Assembly: GCA_036583965.1 (NCBI GenBank)
Contig: JAZBQD010000030.1
Location: 54,499,551 to 54,563,550 of the forward strand
Length of the DNA stretch: 64,000 bases
Origin: Prunella strophiata
Lineage: Eukaryota > Chordata > Aves > Passeriformes > Prunellidae
Direction: 5' to 3'
Both the position numbers and the translations under genes were made by a program. Under the pieces are notes generated by a model. The model searched no databases. It was not told the origin of the DNA and was given only the letters and a program-made list of their open reading frames with translations. Shown here piece by piece: positions 11,575 to 24,100 of the stretch (the first letter of the stretch is position 1; every line of letters begins with the position of its first letter).

Positions 11575-14332
11575 ACATTCTATCTTCCTTGGACTCCTTT
11601 CATCAAGCAGAAATTGCTAACTGCTTTGTTTGGCCTCCAAAGTCACTAGATTTTATTCTACTCAGGCCTGATCTTCTAGGATGCCAGCTGAGTTAATGTT
11701 CTCAATATAATCACAAATTCCAAAAAATGTATTATTTTGAAAGGTCTGAAGCACTTGCAGAAATACAACTTGCCACTTGCACCTGCCCAGGTCCAGCTTA
11801 GGGATGTCATTAAAATAATTGCATCCCCTTTAAGACAATTTTTATGCAAGTGTATGAGCATATAATATCTTCAACGATCAGGAACATTTTGTTGCCTGCT
11901 CCCTTTGAGTGATGCATCATTAGATCTGCCTGCCTTAGATTTGGCCTTCAATGCTGATCTTACATAATGATTTGCAATTGATAGTGCCCCAGTTTTATGT
12001 CCCCATATCTTTTTGAGTTAGACAGTGAAAATGAGGAACTGACTCTTCATCACCTCACTAACCTCTGTTTAGTCCCATTTCAGTGAGTTATATGTGTCTA
12101 CCAATCTGGGCCAAGGACTCTCAAGGTTAGGTCTTCAAAGCTCACTGGCACAGACAGGACTTGCTGGGATGCTCAAATGTTTCTGCATTGGGAGGAACTT
12201 CAAGGGGTTTAAAAGTGAGATTCAGGTAGCTTTGAGGATGCTCTCTGTTCCTTGCATCCCTACAGAATCTGCTGTAGGGCAGTCTAGAACAAAGAAAGAA
12301 CTCAAACTATACCTACTCCCATTATTTCCCTAATAAGAAACATACAAATGAAGGTGCATTTAAAAAATGTTTTAAATGTACATTTAAAAAACCAAATTAC
12401 TTTTGTTTCAGTGTAATGAAAAATCCACAGTTTCTATTTCAATTTTTATCCCAAAATTAAGTTGCTGGTGATTTTTGGCAATCTTTGTAACCAGTAGACA
12501 GAGTTCCATCAGCAAATAACTACCAGTTCTGCACAATTAAGTTTTTTTACTTAATAGATACTGACAAAGAGTTTTGTGAACTGCCAGAAAAATGACTCCT
12601 GGGAGAATGGAAGTAGGAACATGGAAACACTAGTACTGCCTTTGAGAAGTCTCTAGCTGTGAGTTACTTTTGGGTGGATGGATGGGTGGATAAATCAATA
12701 GGCACATAAACAACAACAGGCAGAGAAGATATACAGTTCACTGGAGTTTACAGTTCTCTGGAAATTTAAGTCTTGCATAAGAGCTCTGGGTTTGCACAGA
12801 GCAGCCCGTGGCACTGTTCTTTCCTATGCATTGTGGTGTATCAGTCCTGAGCACAGCAGAGCTGTACAGCACATGAGCCACAAAACCAGAGGTTGCCATC
12901 CCATCCAGCTCTTTCATCTGGTGGGGCAGCTGCTCAGCTGACTGCTGGCAACCATTCCCTGTTTGCCACAGCTAAAATGCTAACAATGACAAAGGCTTTC
13001 CAGATGAATTTGGGAGCATTTTCTGTTTTGAGAGGTACAGAGTTTCCATGCAATGATTCCTCTGAAGCAGAGGCTTTTTGAGATAAAATATAACTTCTGA
13101 AGCCTCAATAGCCCTATATCCTGTTCCTAGTGGCCCTGTGCTAAAGGGATTATGCATTATCCCTACTGCACAGAGATATTTTGCAATTTAGTTTTCTCTT
13201 CTTTGCCAATTTCACTGCAAATGGACAGTGTCACAAGGGATGGTATGTTGGCTTGCAAGACTCTGAAGATTGTTCCTGTGTTCCTTGGTGCTTCCTTCAA
13301 TTGGAATTCTACAGAATTATATCTATAATTTCAAATATTTGCTCTATTATAAATACTCTTGCTAAAAAGATAAAAATTCCCCTCACTGATTTACGTAAAA
13401 TAGCCCATCCACAAAAGAAGAAACAATTCTACAAGGTCACTCAGATTTTACTCTGTCAGAAAAAAAACTTGGTCTATGTTTAAATTGGCCAGTGGAATAG
13501 CATGGGGGATACTGTGGGATCATATTCCCTTGGAAGTGCAGATGAGAGACTTTTCAGACTGTCAGAGCTTTTGTCCAGCCCACACACCCACTGGGGACAC
13601 CAGAGCCTGGCGGGGGTGGGTGGCACATACCCGTGTTTTATTTCAGCACAGAGTGGGAGCACACACCTCAGACATGCTCTCAGGTACTCCAGTATAGAAA
13701 CAGACTGAATTCTTTACCAACATCATTCCTTCTCCTTCACACTCATTTCTGTCAGGAGCGACATCCCAGACTCAACAGGAATATATTTTTTCTGGTTTGA
13801 TTTTCTATTAAACAAAAGATAGGCTGTGGTGCTTGTCTGATTCCTACAGCTACAGCTCATGAGTTGATGTATAAGCAGCATATTCCTGAAGTATTTAAGT
13901 TGCTATTTCCTTTCACTTTGCCAAGGTAATGAGGTGTTTGATGAAGGGAATTCAGCTGCAGAACTGCAAATGTACACTCTGTAGGCTACAGAGAAACCAC
14001 CAAAGGCTCTTGCATTTAATATTCTGATAAATCGGGCATTTCTGCACCTTACATCAGACAGTGACACAATGCAGCCTTGTTAGTCCACATAGAAAGTGCT
14101 CCTCCAGTAATGAAGTCTAGGCCTGTTTTGGCAAAATTAGATTTGCATCACTAATTCAAAACATCAAAAAAAATCCAAAGGATGCTCTGGAAATAGAGGT
14201 TGTCTGCTCATCTGTTCAGATAAGTGAAGCATAAAGCCTCGACAATGTGAGGAGGTAATGGAACAAGCTGCTGCCAGCATGCTGCACTGGTTAGTTAGAT
14301 TAAAAGAGCATATCTGTTGATGATTGTCTCCT
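11575..14332. other. Unique non-coding DNA, no gene seen
   Basis: Apart from the palindrome at 12370-12389, listed separately, I recognise nothing here. Around 12676-12693 there is a short imperfect GGAT-type repeat. Frames on both strands near 13476-13708 overlap one another and show no coding bias. Confidence 0.55.
12370..12389. repeat. Perfect 20-bp palindrome with flanking direct repeat
   Basis: The sequence is its own reverse complement over 20 bases, centred on GTAC between 12379 and 12380. The word 'catttaaaaaa' occurs twice around it, starting near 12358 and 12381. The palindrome is AT-rich and could form a small hairpin or bind a dimeric factor. It may also be chance in AT-rich DNA. 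Confidence 0.9.
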
Positions 14333-14369
14333 GTTTTGGTTTTTTGTTTTTGTTTTGTTTTGTTTTTTT
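14333..14369. repeat. T/G-rich low-complexity tract
   Basis: Runs of four to seven T are interrupted by single G. On the minus strand this is an A-rich tract of the kind often left by retroposon tails, but no element body was recognised. Confidence 0.85.
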
Positions 14370-15782
14370 CTAAGAAACATATCAAGAAGTGCATTAAAAC
14401 AGTTCAAAATCATTGATGGGTTTTGTTATCAGTTGCCTGGTGTCGAACTGCTGATAACTCCAAGACCTTCTGTCTTTTTCAAGACTTTGAACAATGTAAT
14501 TAAGGTTTCTTGGAAATAAATCAATACTTGATATCACCTCTGAATAGCATGCTGGCCAGACAAGCTGCCTGCCTTTTTGAGACATGGCTTAAAGTCACTG
14601 GTGTCAGACTTTAGGCTCTCACCTTTTTGCTTGTGTGTTTTCTTTGTAGGGAAGGTTTTCTTGCTGCAGTTAAAGCTTCAAACCTTCCCTTCACTAGGCA
14701 CAGCTGCTGCATGGCAGAACACAGGCACTCCAGAGGAGTGTTGTGATCTACTCTGATTTCATTAACCCTTGCTGTGGGTCTGTGTGGGAGGTGGGCTGTG
14801 CCAGACTGACTGCAGTTTTCCAGCCATCTTCAGGAGCAGTTCTTTGCACACTTTGCCTCTCCTTTGTCCTTTATTCCCCAGCAGCATACACAGAAAATGA
14901 GGATGCAGTAGACTTTCAAACAGCATTAGTCAGCTGGGAGGGGAATGGGGCTCCGTGGAGTGTCGAGGGACTACTACCCTAGGCTGTTATGGCTCTGCTT
15001 TTACTTGGCCCTAGTAAACACCTCTCCAGGATGGGCAGTCACTTTAGTAGAGATTATTCACCTTTTTAAAGTGATTAAGTTTTTCAGAACTTGACAAGGC
15101 TCAAGTAAATTTTCTGGAGGCTTGAAACTGTTTAGCCTGAATTTTAAGGGAAACAAAATTGTGCTTCTGAGCAGTTAGGTCACAGGTAAACCCTAGGATT
15201 CTTACTCTTGCTTTGAAATTATGCTGAAATAAGAGGATTTACTGAAGTTTGGTGGTTTATTTCAAAAAACAAGAAAGCCCAGAGACTGAAAGCCTTGATA
15301 CTGAGCTGTCTGTGCTGCTTGGCCATCTTCGTTTCTTCAGCAAAGGACAAAAAAGGCCCAAACAGTTCATGTTTTCTATTTGAAGTTTCCTTGGGAGAAA
15401 CCCCCAGTAAAGAAGCACCCAGCAGAGAGATCATTGTGCCATATGTGCAGACACAACCTGGCTCCAAGCCTCTCCAAGTCTAACTTCATCCAACTCTACC
15501 ATTTGGACACCTCAGTCTCCAGATGCACCCAGGGATCTTCTCCTGGGAACAGCAGGAAAGTCTCTGCCCCTCCATAGTGCTTTTATGAAATCACCATGGA
15601 CATTTTCCCCACTATCAGTTGGTGATGTAGTTGGCAAGAGCTCTTTCTACAGTGCTGTGGAGGTAGAGGAAGATGGTATTTAGGAGGTTCCATTATGTTT
15701 GAAGACATAAAAAGAAAGAAAGGGTTCATTCAGATACTCAGTGTCAGAATTAAACATCCAGTGTAATGAAATTTCAGGCTGC
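14370..15782. other. Unique non-coding DNA, no gene seen
   Basis: No gene or transposon was recognised. Overlapping frames near 15219-15577 on both strands cancel one another as evidence of coding. Confidence 0.55.
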
Positions 15783-15801
15783 TTTTTTTTTTTTTTTTTT
15801 T
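15783..15801. repeat. Poly-T tract, 19 bases
   Basis: An uninterrupted run of T, simple sequence. Confidence 0.9.
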
Positions 15802-17249
15802 GCCAGATCAAGCTGAGCTGTTTCAGCTGGGACAGATTGGAACTGAAATGTGTCTTCAGGCAGAATGGGGGAAAAATAATTATCCTGATGACATAATTGA
15901 GGAAAATCAGGGTCACAAGCCTGGATAGTGATCACTGCCAGACAGAGGTTACACATAATCTTTCTTGGCCACATCTACTGGAGCACTGTAGGAAATCAGT
16001 TTCCTCCCCTTGATGCACCCAGGGAGCTCTGCATTTAGGATTAAACATATGTTTAATCCTGTGCTGTCCTACCCATGGTCCTAAGACACTCTTCAAAGAA
16101 GCAGGTCTGGTGAAATTCAGGTGTGGAATCAGAATGCCCCAGACTCCAACTGCTCTTCCTGTCCTTGCATGACTTACCAATTTTATCACCTGATTCAATG
16201 GCCTCAATTTGGCATGCCATTTAATACCACAATGGCAGTGGAGAGTGAGACACTTCCAGAAGAGCAACCTCCACTGAAATCTCACAGCAGGGACTGTGGT
16301 CCTGCACCCACCTCTCATGTGCCCCCACAGAGCAGCATTTGGACAGAGAAATCTTCTCCTGGGTCTTTCCTCATCCTTGTCCTTTCCTGTAGCACATATG
16401 TAAGCAGAACCTGGCTAGTTTAAAGCCCTTAGGGTGAAAAATGCAATGTACTCTTGCTGCTATAGCACCTAACACTGAATTTAACAGCTCAGCAGAGAGG
16501 TCTCAGCCTCCTGAAAAAAGTGCATCTCTCCCCTCATAGCAAAGGAGATTTGAAAAGCTGGTGAGCATGAACTGGAATTTTTCTGTTAAATGCAGCATCA
16601 AAGCCTTTCATTAGGAGCTAAATGGATAAAAACAGTGCATGAAATTGAAGTTGATAATTAGCTAGTCAGTCCCAGTGAGGAGCTCAAAACTGCTTTAACC
16701 TTCGAGCTTTGTGCAAGGGTCGAGAGGAGAAGCTCATCTCTCTAGCTGTGCAGCACAATGGAGCTCATGTGGTTTTTACCTGAGGATATGGCAATGCAGT
16801 GAGCTAAGCCCTGGCAAAAGAAATAAAATTGCAGATCAAAGGTAATATATAGAAGAGATTGGTCCTAAGCTGCCTGCCAGAAAATTAATGTGAAGAGCTA
16901 ATTCCCTCAGAGATGCTCAGAGTCTTGTCAGCAGCACCCCAGCATGCCACCCAGGATCTGTAAGGGTTGTTCGGGTGAGGTTTCCTGAGTCTTTGTGGGT
17001 AGAAAAGACAGCACTGATCTGTCTTTCAAAACCTTAATTTCACTTCCCTGGAAGCATGGACACTTCTTAGGCCACTACTGTTATTTGATATTTCTCTAAA
17101 GACAAGTATGTCACTGCTATCTTGTGGCCTTGGCCCACAGCCCCTGAAGCCAGTGGAAAGCCTTCCAGAGGACTTTTGCTCTGTCCTCTGGTGCAGTATG
17201 GGAATCCTGAATGGGGAAAGGATTCTTTAAATCTTTGCTTTATGATTCA
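15802..17249. other. Unique non-coding DNA, no gene seen
   Basis: A minus-strand frame of 128 codons (15932-16318) overlaps a plus-strand frame of 100 codons (16121-16423). Neither resembles a known protein. The perfect palindrome at 16037-16060 lies inside the first and is listed separately. Confidence 0.55.
16037..16060. promoter_or_regulatory. Perfect 24-bp palindrome with paired TAATCC sites and E-box
   Basis: The sequence equals its own reverse complement over 24 bases. The arms carry GGATTA and TAATCC, the core bound by K50-type homeodomain proteins (OTX, PITX, GSC and CRX families), in inverted orientation. The centre is CATATG, an E-box of the CANNTG class. The palindrome and motif matches are directly visible; use as a binding site is inference. 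Confidence 0.45.
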
Positions 17250-17535
17250 AAGATTCACAGAATTTAGGATTAAGAAGAACCATTAGATTATGTAGTTGTG
17301 CTACCTGTGCACCATATATACCAGTTCACCCATATATGCTGGCAATGGGGTCAGGAATCTGCACTTCTCTCAAGTATCTCCTCCCATCTCATGTTGCAAC
17401 TAGAGAGATGCATCTTTTACTGATTCCACATAATTGCCTACTCTAGTACAGTCACTTCCCAGCCCTTTCTTTGCTTAAGTTTCAACCTCACATTTGCAGG
17501 CATTTTTTCCCACCCCATGAGTAATTTTTTATTGC
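17250..17535 (-). mobile_element. Ancient amniote CR1/L3-type LINE relic, 3' end
   Basis: The plus strand begins 'tcacagaatttaggattaag' and continues 'aagaaccattagattatgta', followed by a 'cagttcaccc' word. This order matches the reverse complement of the old CR1-like LINE tails seen in reptile and bird genomes ('agaatttaggatt...gaccattagatcatctagt'). The first 100 bases match best. The rest is too decayed for me to place, so the far boundary is approximate. No open frame survives. Confidence 0.5.
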
Positions 17536-20071
17536 CTGTCTTTATTGTCTCCTCCCTCATGAAACCCATGCTGAAGTTGTGACTACCAGCACCAGATATG
17601 CTTTCACAGGGGTGAACTATGTTCCTTACTTATCACCTGCCTGTTTATACAAGCAAGAATTACTTTTTTAGCTCTCCTTACCCTGCACTTGATGAGAGCT
17701 CATCACTGCTTCCAGAAAGCAGTGTTCCTCTGTTTCTCAGTAGAGCCTGTGTCTTTATAGGTAAATTTTGCTGAGTTTTGCTCTTGACTTCTAATGCTTT
17801 ATGTTTTAAGAAGCCTGATGCACCAGAAAAGCCTGCAGATAAATCTTCTGTCATTTAGTGTTTACACCAAAACTTGTGCCAGCCATTAATTTTTATCTGT
17901 AGTGATTTCATAGCTATTTCTGGTCTGATCTCAAGAGTCTCAATTTAAGGTTTAAAACCTGAAAACATCCTTTGTTTTTCTCTTCTGTGAAGTTGCTCAA
18001 GAATAGCTAGCACAAATTCCCACACTAACCTTGAGTAGCAAAGGTTTTAGGATGGTTTTATGACCATGTATCACCAGGTCAAACAGTCTGCAAAGCCAGC
18101 CAAAGTAGATGATTTTTCTTGCAGTGCTGTATCAGGACATGGTGGGTGAGCAAGACAAGAGTAGAAAGGCAAAAGCCTGAGTGGGAACCAGCCCAGCCCA
18201 CTGCCCTTACTGTGCCTCAGATGCACTGTAATCTGCACTCCCCCCCAAATGCCGTGCGTAGGAGAGGCAGGGATGTTTTTAAAATAACTTTAATTGCAGT
18301 TACAGACACATGTGTCAGTCCAGAGTTATGATTTACCATTTCCCAGACAAGTCATGGTTGGTATCTGGGACATAAAATCGTGTAGAGAGCAGAGGTGGCA
18401 CAAAGGTTGCAGTCTTTTGCCAGGCAGTGCTGACAGGACTTGCTGGGATATGTGAAGGACAGACTCTGAGTCACATGAAGAAAACTGGAGTGAGAGAAAC
18501 CACCATTGGCTGAATAAACAAATCTAACATGCTCTAAAGCATCCTGGTCACCTGCTCTAACTAAGCTTAAAAAAAAAAACCCTTAAAAAACCCCAACCAA
18601 ATAAAACATAGTTGTACCTAATTCAGATATTGCACCTAAAATTTCACCAATGTCTTCTAAAAGTGCATACTTGCTTTCCTGTTTTTGTTGAATATACTGA
18701 TATATTTAAGATTACATTTGCCTTTCTCATGGCTTGTTCACTGCAGCTGCCTTCTAGTCAGCCAGCCTTTCAGTCATTTTCTTCAGAGAAGCTCTCTGCT
18801 GACAGCAAAATCTTTTGTTAATTGAACCTTGAATCACATCCTTTTTTATTCAGATGCTCTGATTTCTCTCTGCATTAGCAAGAAATTCTTAAATCACCTG
18901 TCACATCAGAGAGTGCCTCCCTTACAATGCCATGACTTTCAACACTAACTCCATTTATGATCCAAGTTTAGCTAGTTTTCTGTAACATTTCTTCTGTTAA
19001 TCCCCTTCTCCAGCTGACCTAACAATTGCCTATGTAGCCCTCTTTCAAATGCTTCACTTAAGTATAGACAGGCATGATTCACTTAATTTTCTTTGTCTCA
19101 GAAAATTAATTGTCTTACCAAGGAAAGGTCACTTAAGTCTAGTGTGCTGCATTTCTTCATTTACCTGTTTTCCACATTCTTTTATTTCATTCTAAGGATC
19201 TGTGGTTGGTTGAGATCAGATGAACAAGCCTGTGTTTTTCCATGTCACATTTTTCACATTTCTGAAACAAAGATATTACCTTTGCTGTTCTCGATTTCTG
19301 TAATATCACCCCCAAACTGTGAATTTTATTTAAAAACTTTGCTACCAAATCTGGTGTTTGCTGGTTCTTTCAAAGTCAAGTGATGGAGGTTATATTCACG
19401 AATTCATAAACTCCTGAGCTCCATGTAGCTAACCTAATTGGCATTAAACACTGCCTTTCTCCCCACGCTCTTGAAAACAGAGGCAACACATTTACTTAGG
19501 TTTTGGAAGCAAAGTTACAACATCTTTAATGTTCACTCCATAATGCTTAACTTTCTTTCTTCTCCATTTTTTTGTATAACCAGTGAAGGTGTCATCCTTT
19601 CTCACAACATTTGAAGTCTAAAGTTCACTCGGGGTTTGCAAAATCTTGCTTTTACCTCTATAACTTTTAAGAGAATTTCCTTGCTTTCATTTTCCTATTT
19701 TTCTTTCTCTGTTTCCTGTTTGTTTCTAGGATTCTTCATCTTGGATTATTCATCCAGTTATGATAGTAGTCCTTCTCTGCTGGTTTTTCTCCCTTCTTTC
19801 TTGGAACAGAAGTTTAAGGTATTTTCTACAGTTGATTGAAACTCACACACATTCAAATTCTGACATCAGCTGTCTTTGATGATTAGCTTCTTCAGCTCGT
19901 CAAGGCTTCTTCCTTTTAAATAAATAATTAAAAAAATCCTACTTAGCAGCTTTTCTTTGCTTAGACTGCCTTTTAACTGAAAGGTCCTGACTCATAATCC
20001 ACTCCACCACAAATATTTGCCATGGGCACCTGTTTTATAACCAAAGATCCCATACAACTCCTCCATTCCTG
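17536..20071. other. Unique non-coding DNA, no gene seen
   Basis: AT-rich DNA with an A-rich tract at about 18568-18608 (A runs interrupted by CCC). Frames around 18612-19383 and 19636-19839 are rich in F, L, S and C and look like chance frames in pyrimidine-rich DNA. No repeat family was recognised. Confidence 0.55.
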
Positions 20072-20087
20072 TTTTTTTTTTTTTTTT
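20072..20087. repeat. Poly-T tract, 16 bases
   Basis: An uninterrupted run of T, simple sequence. Confidence 0.9.
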
Positions 20088-21144
20088 ACTGTCTTCCTCC
20101 TCTCCTCATTCACTCCTCCATAGAAATATGATTTCACTGGAAACATCTGATTCCAAGAGCAGAAACTCCTTACCCAGTTAATGGATGCTCTGAACTGCCC
20201 CCTCAGAGCCCTGCAGCCTGAGTTAAGCACATGCACTGACATTCAGCCAAGGGACAAGGTACTTGGATGCATGCATGGGAACTGTGTGTCAGAGCTCCTG
20301 CCCCTGCCAACAGCTCCTGTGGCTCATTAACACGGGGCCCCACTGTCAGCAGAGTCTGCAGAGCTGTTTGAAGTCAGGTGCAGGGGACTTGAATAGCTCT
20401 GTGCTCCTTGCTCTGACTCTGCTAGCCAAGACCAGACACCCCTGAGGACCACACCTGTCTGAGATGCTTTTCCAGAAAGGTGTGGTGCTCTTGTGTCATA
20501 TCTCCAAGCTTAGTGAAGATGTCTTTAGATGACCTCAGGTATCATAAATAGGATCAGACAGCTACACTTAAGCAATTGAATCAAGCTCTAACTTTCCAAT
20601 AAATATGTAGGGAGTTTTGTCACCTTTGTTCATGAAGACATATACATTCATACCCCTAAATTTTTATGTCAGTAGTCTGGAGAAGACTGAAACAGGTTCA
20701 GGATGTTCTTAAAAGTGTTTTCTGCATAAGAAAGTTTCTTTTGCTTGACTTAGAATATTGTTCCTGATAAGAAGAATCTTAAAATAAGAGGTGAAAGGGC
20801 AAGACTGAAAATGTCTCTCCTAGACTGCAAGAGGAAATCAAAGCAAAGGAAGACACAGCAATGACAAGGAAAGCAAGACAAAGAAAAATACAGCAATAGA
20901 GAAAGCAACATCAGTGGCAGGACAAATTCCCAGGTGAGATGAAAAGTACAAGTATTTATGAGAAAGTGGGTAAAGTACGTGATGATATGAGTCTGCTGAG
21001 TCATGCTACAGACCTGAGTGCAATGAAGAGACTTTTGTTAGAAGGATCTAGAGGATTTTACCTAGCTCAGTGTGAAGTCTTGAAAGGGGATATAACTGAT
21101 GTTCATGTATTTTAAACCAGTGAGGAGGAGGAAGGGCCAAACAT
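20088..21144. other. Unique non-coding DNA, no gene seen
   Basis: From about 20800 to 20950 the plus strand is purine-rich (many GAAA and AAGA words), which creates a long minus-strand frame rich in F, L and C. Nothing else was recognised. Confidence 0.55.
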
Positions 21145-21165
21145 GAGAGAGAGAGAGAGAGAGAG
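21145..21165. repeat. (GA)10 dinucleotide microsatellite
   Basis: About ten perfect GA units in a purine-rich context. Confidence 0.9.
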
Positions 21166-24100
21166 CATGGAACTACTACAGAGAATCCTGGCATAAGAAA
21201 AAGTGAGTCAATAAAATGCAGACTGGAAATTAAAGAGATGTCCTTGCTTATTACAGCTGTGAAGTTGAAAATGGTGGGTTCCAGAAAACCCTACTGACTT
21301 TGCAAAACAGAACCAGACCAGCTCAGGGAAGGTAATGCAGGATGTGATGGCAGAAGGCTTTCCTTTGGCAGCCATTAGGGTGCATTTTATGAGCCCCCAC
21401 ATCAGTCCCCACTCTAGGCAGCATGGAGGTGAAACAAGGTTTTTTGTCTTGCCTGCTTTGCACAGAAATGCAGCCCAGAGTTTGACCAAGCTGGCAAGCA
21501 GTGGTGCTGCTGGCACCTTCCCTTTCATTGACAGAGGAAAAAAACTCATGAACAGCATCACTGACGACACATCAGGCCACAGACTTATGTTTATTTGCTT
21601 TTTCCATTTACAGTACTCAATAAGGAATGTTAATGGAAAGTTGTTTAAGCTTAACAGGCAAAATTAAACTCTTATTCACCGGGTTTTGGAACATTTTTGT
21701 TTGAAACTTCCTTCTTGTTCCTCTCACCCCCTCCACCTCTCCCCTTCTTTCCTATTAAACTGAAGTCAATTTCCCTTATAAAGTCCAAGGCTTTTAAACC
21801 CAGCCTAATGTTCATGATTGCTATCTTTCACTGAATAAACACAATACTTTATACCTTCTGTCGGAGGCACAGATTTCTTTTATTTGCAGGGGAGAGTGTA
21901 AGCAACATTTTAAACACTGCTTTGTGCACAACAGCTGATTAAAGCTGGAAACTGTGAGAACTGGGCTGCTCAATCCTCATCCTTTATCAGGAACTGAGGA
22001 CATAATGAAACCTGACATATCTGGCTTCTTTCCTTGATCAGCTCCTGATTTCAGGGCTGCACAAAGAGGAGCCAAACAAAGGCAAAGTGGGACCTGTCCA
22101 TAAACCCAGGGACTGATCCTGCAAAACCTCAGGTAGCTCCTAGGTGCTTTATATAGAACCAGGTCCTAAGTGCCACTGGCAATAACCAAGAGATTACCCA
22201 TTCAGATAGGTAGCCAGGAGCCCTGGGCAATGCAGAAAACGTGTCCCTTGAGTAGGTATGGGAATGTGACTCTGACAGATAGAATATCCACAAAGCACTG
22301 CTGAGAAAGACAGACATTCCTCATTAGGTATTGCCCTGACATTAAATGCTCCCCTAGAGATGAACCCACTTTTCACAAGTCACTTGGAAATGTCCTAAAG
22401 GGAGGGGATGCTACCCTGGGTTGCCGTTTGGGGTGATTAACCAGAACAAAATAGTCCCTTTGAACCTATAAGCCCTGTGTTTACTCTGACACTGATACAC
22501 ATTCCTGAAGCCCATTGAAGAAAACAGAGAAACACAAGGGAGCCAGAACTCCTCATTGAAATGCCTTCTTTGTCCTGTTAAATCAAAATAAAACAGGGCA
22601 GAAAAAAAGCACACTAACTGAGATGCAGGAGTTTAGTGTGCCCTTCTAGACACACATGTTTCCAATGTACTTTATAACAGCCACAACAAAATGCAATTAC
22701 TCAGTGCGGGCAGGCAGGCCTCTGGATGGCTCAATAAAAGTCCAGACAGGCTGTGCAGAGCAAGGCTGGGGCAAGGCCCTCTGTCTCCTTTCCCATCTGC
22801 ATGGTTGCTGCCTGCCCTTGTGTGCTGTTGCTGGCACAGGGCTGGTGCAGGGAGGAGTAAGAAGATGGAGAGGTGATGGAGAACAGATCACACAGTTCCT
22901 TGCTTTCCCACCTGACACCTTCACCAGGTCACAGCTGGTGCTCTGTAGGGGCATGGCAAAGAGTAAAGAGCATTTGAGTTTTAGGGGTGAGGTGTGAGGG
23001 CTCACCTGCATTATTGGGTCAGCCCAGTGAACATAGTCTTCTCTCTCTTTCTTGCATTAGGGAATGACCATTCACAGCAGAAACAAAGACTGCACTTAAA
23101 TCTCTTGGGCATCAAGCAATTGTTCTGACAATCTCACCTTCATTTTCCAGTAAACTGAGCTTGTGAATCTAAACAGGTCCTGACCACTGCAGTAAAATCA
23201 TGTATTTGCCCAGAGGACTGGGAATGATGATGGGTTTGGAAAGGAATCTGAAGGCAACCTGTGAATTTCCATCTGTGGCTGAAAAAAGTAAAGGATTTCC
23301 TCTTCTCTCTTCTGCACATAATGGGTACTTCTAATCAAAGTGCAGATTAACTCAAATTAAGGGAGCACAGCAAGCAGCAGATTTTATTATATCTGCACAC
23401 TATATTACATTACACCTGCAATGTCAGACTCTGATATAGTACAGAATCCTGTTTCCTAGAAAAATCAGATGCAATCCCAGGTCACGTTGACTTTCCAAGT
23501 GTTCACAAGTACAAAGAAATAATGATGTGCAGTCCTGAATCACGTTCTATTTACAGCTCTCATAAAAGGCAAACCCCTCAATGATCTTAAGATTAAAAGC
23601 CCCTGCACCCCAGGATAAAAGTTCTATTCCAATAAACTGATTTCCAAGGCCTGCTTGTGGGACAGGACTTGCCAAGGACATTGCTTATATTCTTGGCTCT
23701 ACTTGAAGACTTAGTAGGCACTGCCTTTTATTTCAATACTTAGGTGCTGCTTTTATAAATATGCCTCCTGAGAAATTTTTTAGTCAATAAAATCTCATAT
23801 TTTTTCTGCCAACTAGGCTCTGAAAATCCAGTTGCAGTCAGATGTTCAGCCCTTCACAAGAGCTGTGTTTTTGAGTGATACTTGGTGTTGCACAGCCTCA
23901 ATGCACCTCTGCCTTTTTAAAAATTCATTTGGGTGCATCATTCAGCACCTCAGTTCCAGTCAGTTCTGGGTAATAATAATAATTCATTTCATCGATCTCT
24001 GCTGCATTTCTACTCAGGGTAAATAATAAGACAGCACTGTGTCATGGATTCAGACTGAGTCTCCAGCTCTAACAATGATTGAAAGCCCCCATGGGGGTGT

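Noticed and set aside
11258..11620. 120-codon frame with a lysine- and proline-rich end
   Set aside because: The end is the translation of the A/C-rich low-complexity tract at 11456-11574.
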